From positions 1 through 9,003 of the forward strand of contig CAZAJS010000049.1 of NCBI GenBank assembly GCA_964485635.1: a stretch of 9,003 bases of DNA, given 5' to 3'. Both the position numbers and the translations under genes were made by a program. Positions 1-5,563 of the stretch are shown here, one piece after another. Origin of the DNA: CAZAJS01 sp964485635. Its GTDB lineage: Bacteria > Pseudomonadota > Gammaproteobacteria > Francisellales > Francisellaceae. The notes beneath the pieces were generated by a model. The model was not told the DNA's origin and searched no databases. It saw only the letters and a list, made by a program, of their open reading frames with translations. The first letter of the stretch is position 1. Each line of letters opens with the position of its first letter.

Positions 1-749
1 ATGAAACTGCTGTATTATGTGAGTTAATGAATCCAGATGGCACGATGATGAATAAGCATCAGTTAGAAGCGTTTGCTGATAGCTATGATTTTCCTTTATT
101 AAGTATTGAAGACATCCGCTTATACCGATTAGCTAATGAGCAATATTTACGGCATGAGGCAACAACCCTTGTTCCGTTTAAGCAGTATGGTGAATTGCAA
201 TGCTCAGCGTTTATGGACCCAATCACGAATAAAGAAGTGGTTGCATTGCATCACTCATTAGATAAACAAGACCGGCCGGTGGTGCGCATTCATTCCTCCT
301 GTATTACCGGTGATTTATTTGGTTCTTTAAAATGTGACTGCCAATCCCAATTACATCATGCTTTAGATTATATTAGTCAGCATGGGGGGTTGTTAGTTTA
401 CTTAGAACAAGAAGGAAGAGATATTGGGTTAGCTAATAAGTTAAAAGCTTATGAATTACAAAGAACACAACAACTTGATACAGTAGAGGCGAATATTGCG
501 TTAGGTTTACCAGTAGACGCTCGTCAATATGATGCTGCTATCCAAGTATTGCGTTACTATGGCATTCATCAGTGTCAATTATTTTCAAATAATCCTTCAA
601 AATTACAAGCATTAGCTAAAGCAAATATTCAAGTAACACGTTTAGCGAGTTTATCTGAAATTCAACCATTGAATGAACGATATTTAAAAACAAAAACAGA
701 AAAATTAAAACATATGATTCAAGGAGTTCAAACAGATGTCTCAGATTAA
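1..749 (+). CDS. ribBA: Bifunctional riboflavin biosynthesis protein RibBA, 5'-truncated by window edge (end of DHBP synthase domain plus full GTP cyclohydrolase II domain)
   Basis: The reading frame is open to the left edge (first full codon at base 3) and reads ETAVLCELMNPDGTMM, the conserved end of 3,4-dihydroxy-2-butanone-4-phosphate synthase (RibB). The ATG at 27 is thus internal, not the start. The rest is GTP cyclohydrolase II (RibA), which opens GTP to start riboflavin synthesis. Counting from the internal Met, the zinc-ligand cysteines are C92, C103 and C105 in SCITGDLFGSLKCDC. The EQEGRDIGLANK segment is at 128-139, and Y142, D164 and R166 match E. coli RibA Tyr105, Asp126 and Arg128. 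The NERYLKTKTEKLKH tail is typical. The RibB catalytic part lies outside the window, so I cannot tell whether it is intact. The end overlaps ribH by 14 bases, implying translational coupling. Identity is very sure. Confidence 0.95.
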   Translation, partial: ETAVLCELMNPDGTMMNKHQLEAFADSYDFPLLSIEDIRLYRLANEQYLRHEATTLVPFKQYGELQCSAFMDPITNKEVVALHHSLDKQDRPVVRIHSSCITGDLFGSLKCDCQSQLHHALDYISQHGGLLVYLEQEGRDIGLANKLKAYELQRTQQLDTVEANIALGLPVDARQYDAAIQVLRYYGIHQCQLFSNNPSKLQALAKANIQVTRLASLSEIQPLNERYLKTKTEKLKHMIQGVQTDVSD

Positions 750-1170
750 ACTTGCACTGATCATTAGTGATTTCAATCAACAAGTAACAAGTCAGTTGCG
801 CCAAGGAGCGATTAATCAGGCACAAAAACAACAAGTTGAATATGAGGTTTTTACTGTTCCTGGGGCTGTTGAGCTGCCTTATGCAGCGCAGTGTGCGGCT
901 AAAAGTGGTCATTTTGATGCCATTGTTATGTTAGGCTGTGTGGTTCGTGGTGAAACAGGTCATTATGATTATGTTTGCCAGCAAGTCAGTTATGGATGCC
1001 AACAAATTATGTTGTCATATGAGCTGCCAGTTATTTTTGGTGTTTTAACTACTGAAAATCAAACACAAGCTTTAGTGCGGGCTAATGGTGAAAAAATTGA
1101 TAAAGGCGCTTATTCAGTTGATGCGGCAATTCAAATGATCAAACTAAGCAATGATCCGCGTTTACAATGA
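736..1170 (+). CDS. ribH: 6,7-dimethyl-8-ribityllumazine synthase
   Basis: Lumazine synthase condenses the RibA-derived pyrimidine with the RibB-derived butanone phosphate, giving the direct precursor of riboflavin. It is a cytosolic protein that usually forms pentamers or 60-mers. Its 144 residues are slightly short for the family (about 150-160), mainly at the N-terminus. Family landmarks are SDFNQQVTSQL near residues 11-21 (FN contacts the pyrimidine), VPGAVELP at 41-48, GCVVRGETGHYDYV at 67-80 with the catalytic His76, and QALVRANGEKIDKGAY at 111-126 with the phosphate-binding Arg115. The start overlaps the end of ribBA by 14 bases and has an AAGGAG ribosome site about 10 bases upstream. 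Having ribBA directly before it supports a rib operon in which the two substrates are supplied by the fused upstream enzyme. Confidence 0.96.
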   Translation: MSQIKLALIISDFNQQVTSQLRQGAINQAQKQQVEYEVFTVPGAVELPYAAQCAAKSGHFDAIVMLGCVVRGETGHYDYVCQQVSYGCQQIMLSYELPVIFGVLTTENQTQALVRANGEKIDKGAYSVDAAIQMIKLSNDPRLQ

Positions 1171-1208
1171 TCGTCGGCTAAAATTAATAATCAAAGGAGT
1201 TTTCAATT

Positions 1209-1715
1209 ATGGGTGTTATGAAAGTATTACGTTATCCAGATCCATTCTTAAAAGAAATTGCTGAATTAGTTGAGTCAGATGAAATAGAGACATTGCAAGA
1301 GACGATTGATGCGATGATTGAAACCATGTATGCCGAAGGGGGAGTTGGATTAGCAGCCACACAAGTAGGGGTCAAAAAACGCATTTTTATCATGGATGTT
1401 GCTGAAACGCAGGGCAGTCCAGTTGTGTTGATTAATCCAGAAATCATTGACCGTCAAGGGCAGGTGATTGATCAAGAAGGCTGCTTGTCATTTCCGAATG
1501 TTGTGGCGAATGTGCAACGGTCTGAATGGATTAAAGTTCGCGCTCTAGACCGGCATGGTCAAGTATTTGAAAAAGAAGGTAGTGATTTATTTGCTCGATG
1601 TGTGCAGCATGAATTAGATCATTTAAATGGTGTTACATTTTTTGATCATTTATCCCGTTTAAAACGGCAACGAATTGAGAAAAAATATTATAAAATGGCC
1701 CAAGAGGCGCATTAA
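1209..1715 (+). CDS. def: Peptide deformylase
   Basis: Removes the formyl group from the N-terminal Met of nascent proteins as they leave the ribosome. All three signature motifs are present: GVGLAATQ at residues 45-52, EGCLSFP at 90-96 (metal ligand Cys92), and QHELDH at 133-138 (ligands His134 and His138, catalytic Glu135). Its length of 168 matches bacterial deformylases of the E. coli class. The start at 1209 is preferred because AAAGGAG lies 9 bases upstream; the next Met (1218) would be too far. It follows ribH by 38 bases with no terminator in between, so co-transcription with the rib genes is possible. In many Gammaproteobacteria def is paired with fmt; no fmt is seen here. Whether this is the only deformylase or a second copy cannot be told from the window. 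Confidence 0.95.
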   Translation: MGVMKVLRYPDPFLKEIAELVESDEIETLQETIDAMIETMYAEGGVGLAATQVGVKKRIFIMDVAETQGSPVVLINPEIIDRQGQVIDQEGCLSFPNVVANVQRSEWIKVRALDRHGQVFEKEGSDLFARCVQHELDHLNGVTFFDHLSRLKRQRIEKKYYKMAQEAH

Positions 1716-1735
1716 TCATTCATCTGAAATAAATG

Positions 1736-1754
1736 AAAGGGGCGCTCCCCCTTT
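1736..1754. terminator. Hairpin between convergent def and ffh, probable (bidirectional) terminator
   Basis: AAAGGGG (1736-1742) pairs with CCCCTTT (1748-1754) around a 5-base loop. It lies 20 bases after the def stop and reaches into the ffh stop codon. Read on the minus strand, the stem is followed by a T-rich stretch (TTTCATTTATTTC), which suits ffh. On the plus strand only TTT follows before AAAA, so termination of def is less certain. Confidence 0.55.
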
Positions 1755-3141
1755 AAAAGGGTCTTCCACCACCTTTACCACCCATCATTTGCTGTAGCAT
1801 CGCTGGATCTTTCATAGCGCCCATCATTTTGCGCATACCACCTTTTTGTCGCATTGTTTTCATCATTTTTTGCATTTGAGCAAACTGTTTGAGCAATTTA
1901 TTAAGATCTTGGACTGTTGTTCCAGAACCTGCAACAATACGTCGTTTGCGTGAGCTTTTGATAATTTCAGGTTTGCGACGTTCTTTAGGGGTCATTGAAT
2001 TGATCATGGCCTCAGTTTTTTTGAAAAAAGCTTCACCGGCTTTTTCTTGAATATCATTTGGCACTTTATTGGATCCGGGCATTTTTTCTAAAAGGCTTTT
2101 TGCCCCGCCCATCTTTTGCATTTGTTCAAGTTGTTGTTTAAAGTCATCGAGGGTAAAGCTTTTGCCTTTTTTAAGTTTCCGTTCTAATTTGGCAGCTTTT
2201 TCTTCATCTGACGTTTGTTCAGCGCTTTCAATTAGACTGAGCAAATCTCCCATTCCTAAAATTCGTGAGGCAATACGATCAGGGTAAAAGGGTTCTAATG
2301 CATCAGATTTTTCACCGGTTCCAATCATTTTAATGGGCTTGCCAGTGACTTGGCGAATGGACAGGGCAGCACCACCGCGTGCATCACCATCGACCTTTGT
2401 CAAAATCACACCAGTTAATGTCAAGGCTTCATTAAATACTTTAGCGGTATTAGCCGCATCTTGTCCAGCCATACTATCAACAACAAAAAGCGTTTCAGTC
2501 GGGTTGGCAACTTTTTGTAGCGTTGTAATTTCATCCATCATGGTTGCATCAACATGTAAACGACCGGCTGTATCAATAATCAATACATCAGCTAACGACT
2601 CTTTGGCCTGTTGGATGGCATTTTTTGCAATTTCAGATGGTTTTTGTTGTGTATTTGACGGGACAAATTCTGCACCAACCTCTGAAGCAACCGTTTCAAG
2701 TTGGTCAATCGCGGCTGGACGGTAGATGTCTGTACTGACAACGGCAACCCGTTTTTTTTGTTGTGTTTTTAAGTAATTCGCCAGCTTACCCGTGGTTGTT
2801 GTTTTACCAGCACCTTGAAGACCAGCCATTAAAATCACAACTGGAGGTTGGGATTTTAAATCTAATGGCTCAGCTTCCCCACCAAGTAATTCTTCCAGCG
2901 ATTTTTTAACAATGCTGATAAAGGTTTGACCTGGTGTTAAGCTTTTTTTGACTTTTTCACCGACAACTTGTTGGCGTAAGTCTTCAATAAAGTTTTTAAC
3001 AACAGGTAAAGCCACATCTGCCTCAAGCAACGCCATACGAACATCACGTAAAGCTGACTTGATATTATCATCGGTCAAGCGCCCTTGGCCTTTAATTTTC
3101 TGAAGGGAGTGATTTAAACGTTCCGATAAACTTTTAAACAT
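1753..3141 (-). CDS. ffh: Signal recognition particle protein Ffh (SRP54 GTPase)
   Basis: Ffh binds hydrophobic signal sequences on ribosomes together with 4.5S RNA and delivers the complexes to the FtsY receptor at the inner membrane. The 462 residues match the usual length (about 450). The order is an N-domain helical bundle (1-95), a G domain with the P-loop GLQGAGKTTT at 107-116, DTAGR at 190-194 and TKVDGDARGG at 248-257, then a methionine-rich M domain (about 328-440) with the RNA-binding SSRKRRIVAGSG at 396-407. The tail is Met/Gly-rich (MMGGKGGGRPF). On the minus strand AAAGGA precedes the ATG by about 8 bases. It converges on def and diverges from the alpha gene. No missing residue is seen and nothing suggests transfer. 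Identity is essentially certain. Confidence 0.97.
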   Translation of the reverse strand: MFKSLSERLNHSLQKIKGQGRLTDDNIKSALRDVRMALLEADVALPVVKNFIEDLRQQVVGEKVKKSLTPGQTFISIVKKSLEELLGGEAEPLDLKSQPPVVILMAGLQGAGKTTTTGKLANYLKTQQKKRVAVVSTDIYRPAAIDQLETVASEVGAEFVPSNTQQKPSEIAKNAIQQAKESLADVLIIDTAGRLHVDATMMDEITTLQKVANPTETLFVVDSMAGQDAANTAKVFNEALTLTGVILTKVDGDARGGAALSIRQVTGKPIKMIGTGEKSDALEPFYPDRIASRILGMGDLLSLIESAEQTSDEEKAAKLERKLKKGKSFTLDDFKQQLEQMQKMGGAKSLLEKMPGSNKVPNDIQEKAGEAFFKKTEAMINSMTPKERRKPEIIKSSRKRRIVAGSGTTVQDLNKLLKQFAQMQKMMKTMRQKGGMRKMMGAMKDPAMLQQMMGGKGGGRPF

Positions 3142-3305
3142 AAATACATTTCCTTTGCTATATCACTAAAAATAGAATAAAGTCTATATTAACAAAAAAC
3201 CGTTTCAAGCCATAGTGTCATAACCAACTTTCATGAACCAATCCGATAAAGTTTAGAAAAAGCGGCTAAGTCGGTGTTATATGCTGGCATTTATTTAAAA
3301 AAATC
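3142..3305. other. Divergent intergenic region upstream of ffh (-) and the alpha subunit gene (+)
   Basis: This gap has no supportable gene. It must hold the ffh promoter on the minus strand, where AT-rich -10-like strings (TAATAT, GATATA) and a TTGAAA occur. I cannot pair a -35 and -10 with good spacing, so I do not place a promoter. The right part, 3291-3303, is an AT-rich run just upstream of the alpha promoter. Confidence 0.4.
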
Positions 3306-3314
3306 TGTTATAAT
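3306..3314 (+). promoter_or_regulatory. Extended -10 promoter element of the alpha subunit gene
   Basis: TGT followed by a perfect TATAAT (3309-3314) forms a consensus extended -10. The -35 is poor: the best candidate is CTGGCA at 3284-3289 with a long 19-base spacer, as expected when an extended -10 compensates. Transcription would start near 3321, only about 3 bases before the first in-frame ATG (3324). This is the main argument for using the later ATG at 3351. Confidence 0.65.
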
Positions 3315-3333
3315 ATTGCCATTATGATCAATC

Positions 3334-3339
3334 AAAGAG
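3334..3339 (+). promoter_or_regulatory. Ribosome binding site that decides the alpha subunit start
   Basis: AAAGAG lies 11 bases before the ATG at 3351 and inside the predicted transcript starting near 3321. The earlier in-frame ATG at 3324 has no Shine-Dalgarno sequence and would need leaderless translation. The spacing is somewhat long, so support is moderate. Confidence 0.5.
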
Positions 3340-3350
3340 CAAATCTTTCT

Positions 3351-4340
3351 ATGACACTTGAAAACTTATTATATCCATCTAATATTGATAATAAAGAAAA
3401 AAGTCCAACGGAAGCCACAATCACCTTGTCACCTCTTGAGCGTGGGTTTGGGTATACTTTAGGTCACACAATGAAATCAATTTTATTAAAATTGTTGCCA
3501 GGCGTTGCCCTTGAGAAGGTAAAGATTAATGATGGCAAAGTGGATGATTATAGTGCAAGTTTACCTTGTGAAGAGTCGGTTCTAAGTGTTATATACCATT
3601 TGCAACAAATTCCTGTTGCTTTTGATGAGGGGGTTAGCCAAGGAACATTGAGTTTAAATTTAACGGCTAAATCCGCTGCTAAAACCATTACAGCGGCAGA
3701 CTTTAAAACCTCTGAAGGGCTTAATGTATTAGATGAAGAACGTGTCATTATGCATTATGCTGGGAAAACTAGTTTAAAAATTCAAGCAACTTTTAAACAT
3801 GGTCAAGGCTATGTGTCCGTTAATGAATCTTTTTCAGAAGGTTGTTTTTATGTGGATGCTGGTTACTCACCAGTCGTTGCAATGAACTATGCTGTTGAAA
3901 GTGCCCGTGTTGGTCAAAAAACGGATTTAGATCAACTAGTATTGTCAATCGAAACTGATGGCAGCATGAAACCAGCTGAGGCGTTAAGTTTAGGGGCAAC
4001 TTATGTTCAAAATCAGATTGAGTCATTTGTTGATGCAGATTTATTAGCAGCACGTCGACAAGAAAACCAAGCCCCTGTGATTGATCCTGTATTGTTAAAA
4101 ACAATTGAAGAGCTTGATTTAACTGTTCGTTCGGCGAATTGCTTGAAATCAGAAAAAATCTGTTATCTTGGTGAATTAGTCCAATATACAGAAAGCGAAT
4201 TAATGCGGACGCCAAACTTTGGTAAAAAATCATTAAATGAAATTAAACAAAAATTAGAAGAGTTTGATTTATCATTAGGCATGGTTGTTGCGAATTGGCC
4301 CGAAGATTTGTCAAAAACAGCGAAAAATGATGAAAAGTAA
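3351..4340 (+). CDS. rpoA: Diverged, stand-alone RNA polymerase alpha subunit (RpoA paralogue candidate)
   Basis: Alpha dimers scaffold the beta and beta' subunits, and their C-terminal domains bind DNA and activators. Start 3351 (330 aa, near E. coli's 329) is preferred over 3324, because the extended -10 would leave the earlier ATG almost leaderless and AAAGAG precedes 3351. Numbering here is from the 3324 Met. The N-terminal domain has LSPLERGFGYTLG (35-47) and VDAGYSPV (177-184). It has Ser52 where E. coli has Arg45 and Gln94 where it has Lys86, and lacks about 7 residues where E. coli has the acidic 162-165 loop. The C-terminal domain keeps every main DNA-contact residue: Arg269, Asn272, Cys273, Gly300, Lys302, Ser303 and Glu306 (E. 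coli 265, 268, 269, 296, 298, 299, 302). The Arg317 equivalent is Val321. There is no rpsD or rplQ beside it; ffh and a tRNA flank it. A second alpha as in Francisella is my inference. It could be the only copy, relocated. Confidence 0.93.
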   Translation: MTLENLLYPSNIDNKEKSPTEATITLSPLERGFGYTLGHTMKSILLKLLPGVALEKVKINDGKVDDYSASLPCEESVLSVIYHLQQIPVAFDEGVSQGTLSLNLTAKSAAKTITAADFKTSEGLNVLDEERVIMHYAGKTSLKIQATFKHGQGYVSVNESFSEGCFYVDAGYSPVVAMNYAVESARVGQKTDLDQLVLSIETDGSMKPAEALSLGATYVQNQIESFVDADLLAARRQENQAPVIDPVLLKTIEELDLTVRSANCLKSEKICYLGELVQYTESELMRTPNFGKKSLNEIKQKLEEFDLSLGMVVANWPEDLSKTAKNDEK

Positions 4341-4369
4341 TTGACAAAAATTGCAAAATTGCCTAATAT
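4313..4369 (+). promoter_or_regulatory. Promoter of tRNA-Leu with phased A-tracts (UP-element-like)
   Basis: A perfect -35 TTGACA (4341-4346) starts on the base after the alpha gene stop. A 17-base spacer and TAATAT (4364-4369) follow, predicting a start near 4376 and a leader of about 9 bases before the tRNA. A-tracts begin at 4313, 4323 and 4333, exactly 10 bases apart, inside the last codons of the alpha gene. The tracts at 4323 and 4333 fall near -53 and -43, where alpha C-terminal domains bind UP elements. The promoter is well supported; the UP-element role is inference. Confidence 0.7.
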
Positions 4370-4384
4370 ATCGGATATCCTTTA

Positions 4385-4469
4385 GCCGGGGTGGCGGAAT
4401 TGGTAGACGCGCCGGATTCAAAATCCGGTTCCTTCGGGAGTGAGAGTTCGAGTCTCTCCCTCGGCACCA
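4385..4469 (+). tRNA. tRNA-Leu(CAA)
   Basis: It folds as a class II tRNA. The acceptor GCCGGGG pairs with CCTCGGC (one G-U), and the discriminator A is followed by an encoded CCA. The D arm has the GGTAGACGC sequence. The anticodon stem CCGGA/TCCGG holds loop TTCAAAA with anticodon CAA, reading UUG. A long variable arm (TTCCTTCGGGAGT) and the T arm GAGAG-TTCGAGT-CTCTC follow. The long variable arm and the A discriminator fit leucine. It has its own promoter and terminator, though read-through from the alpha gene is possible because no terminator separates them. Related in function, MnmC in this window acts on other tRNAs at wobble U34; this tRNA has C34 and is not expected to be its substrate. 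Confidence 0.97.
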
Positions 4470-4475
4470 TATTTG

Positions 4476-4502
4476 AAAGCCATATCATTTCTGGCTTTTT
4501 TT
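4476..4502 (+). terminator. Rho-independent terminator of tRNA-Leu
   Basis: AAAGCCA (4476-4482) pairs with TGGCTTT (4492-4498) around a 9-base loop, and the run of seven T ends at 4502. It begins 7 bases after the tRNA CCA. Read on the minus strand no T-run follows, so it probably does not end smpB transcription. The stretch from 4503 to 4557 after smpB holds no clear terminator. Confidence 0.85.
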
Positions 4503-4557
4503 ATGAATGAATCATTGAATATTATCCAATCATTATTTTGTATTTTAAAATAGTCTT

Positions 4558-5037
4558 TTAACGTTGTTGATGACGCATAATTCGGCTTTTTTGACGTTGC
4601 CAATCTTTGGCTTTTTCTGCTTGACGTTTATCATGCTTTTGCTTACCTTTTGCCAAGCCAATTTCTACTTTGACCAGTGGGCCTTTCCAATAAAATGCTA
4701 AAGGAATAATCGTATAACCTTGTTGATCAATTTTCCCCATTAATTTATTAATTTCTCGTTTATTTAATAAAAGTTTGCGCGTTCTTGTTGGCTGAGGTAC
4801 AACATGAGTTGAAGCAGAGGTCAAAGGGGTAATTAAGCCATTAATTAACCAGACTTCACCATTTCGTACACGCACATGACTTTCAACTAATTGTACCCGT
4901 CCTTGACGAATACTTTTAATTTCCCAGCCACTTAGCACAATACCAGCCTCATAGCGACTTTCAATCGTATAATCATGAAATGCTTTTTTATTTTTAGCAA
5001 TTAATCCATGCTGATTGTGATTTGTTTTATTTGCCAT
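4558..5037 (-). CDS. smpB: SsrA-binding protein SmpB (trans-translation)
   Basis: SmpB binds tmRNA and brings it to ribosomes stalled on broken mRNA, so that the nascent chain is tagged for degradation and the ribosome is freed. The 159 residues match the family. KNKKAFHDY (15-23), the GWEIKSIRQG core (37-46), RTRKLLLNKREI (85-96) and KVEIGLAKGKQKHDKR (123-138) are characteristic. The basic tail (139-159) is the part that enters the decoding centre and mRNA channel. Two adjacent ATGs exist. The AAGAGG site is only 2 bases from the first (5040) but 5 from the second (5037), so I chose 5037. It diverges from ratA, a common gammaproteobacterial arrangement. The tmRNA gene itself is not seen in the window. 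Confidence 0.96.
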   Translation of the reverse strand: MANKTNHNQHGLIAKNKKAFHDYTIESRYEAGIVLSGWEIKSIRQGRVQLVESHVRVRNGEVWLINGLITPLTSASTHVVPQPTRTRKLLLNKREINKLMGKIDQQGYTIIPLAFYWKGPLVKVEIGLAKGKQKHDKRQAEKAKDWQRQKSRIMRHQQR

Positions 5038-5079
5038 CATTGCCTCTTAAATTGATTTTGCTTTTTTTAAAATTATCGT

Positions 5080-5099
5080 TACAATAAATCATTATAACA
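5080..5099. promoter_or_regulatory. Overlapping divergent -10 elements of smpB (-) and ratA (+)
   Basis: On the minus strand TGT-TATAAT (5099 down to 5091) is a perfect extended -10 for smpB, giving a leader of about 45-50 bases. On the plus strand the same bases read TATAAC (5093-5098), a plausible ratA -10 with a start near 5105. A second plus-strand candidate is TACAAT (5080-5085), with TTGCTT at 5058-5063 as its -35. No strong -35 is seen for either overlapping element. Confidence 0.55.
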
Positions 5100-5128
5100 T
5101 GATCAAATCAAAAAAGAGAACGTGCACC

Positions 5129-5563
5129 ATGACAACGATTCATCGGGAAGCAGTGGTCAATTATCCAGATCATAAAATGTTCCAGTTAGTCAGTGATGTT
5201 GAACATTATCCGGATTTTTTGCCGATGTGTGAGTCAATTGAGATTCATCAAGATGGCCAAGAACAAACAAAAGCAACAATGCATGTAAAAAAAGCGGGTA
5301 TTACATTAGCGCTGACAACACAAAATGATAAACATTATCCAGATGCCATTGATTTAACATTGATTGACGGGCCATTTAAGTCATTGACAGGCCAATGGCG
5401 ATTTTATCGTATTGATCAGACCAGTTCTAAAATTTCATTAGATTTGAATTTTGAGTTTTCAAATAAATTAATGGCGATGGCAATTGGTCCAGTATTTAAT
5501 AAATTAGCCAATATGATGCTTGATGCATTTTGCCAACGAGCTAAGGATGTTTATGGAAGCTAA
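5129..5563 (+). CDS. ratA: RatA-type START/SRPBCC domain protein (ribosome association toxin family; also Coq10-like)
   Basis: 144 residues forming one START-like fold. Landmarks shared with E. coli RatA (YfjG) are FQLVSDVEHYPDFLPMC at about 18-34, KAGITLALTTQN at 55-66, DGPFKSLTGQWRF at 80-92, LDLNFEFSNKL at 104-114 and the final helix FCQRAKDVYG. E. coli RatA was reported to block 70S assembly by binding 50S subunits, but the fold is shared with Coq10, which assists ubiquinone function. Either role could apply here. The start at 5129 is chosen over an in-frame ATG at 5099, because the latter lies within the promoter and adds ten non-family residues, and AAGAGAA lies 8 bases before 5129. It overlaps rnfH by 11 bases and heads a four-gene run. 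Confidence 0.9.
   Translation: MTTIHREAVVNYPDHKMFQLVSDVEHYPDFLPMCESIEIHQDGQEQTKATMHVKKAGITLALTTQNDKHYPDAIDLTLIDGPFKSLTGQWRFYRIDQTSSKISLDLNFEFSNKLMAMAIGPVFNKLANMMLDAFCQRAKDVYGS

Noticed and set aside
27..29. ATG at 27 as the start of a stand-alone RibA
   Set aside because: The frame is open upstream and encodes the conserved end of the RibB domain, so the gene is ribBA and the Met is internal.
616..912. Minus-strand open frame of 98 residues across the ribBA-ribH junction
   Set aside because: It is antisense to two certain genes and has low-complexity, Leu/Phe-rich composition as expected from AT-rich DNA.
2333..2725. Plus-strand open frame of 130 residues within ffh
   Set aside because: It is antisense to the conserved GTPase domain of ffh and has no recognisable motif.
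3820..4233. Minus-strand open frame of 137 residues inside the alpha gene
   Set aside because: It is fully antisense to a well-supported gene and shows no recognisable family; it is a coding shadow.
4418..4603. Minus-strand open frame ending in GETRTLTPEGTGF
   Set aside because: Its C-terminal part is the antisense of the tRNA-Leu gene, a familiar source of false hypothetical proteins, and its start lies within smpB.
5099..5128. Upstream extension of ratA from the ATG at 5099
   Set aside because: It falls within or at the edge of the promoter, and the ten added residues are not part of the family.
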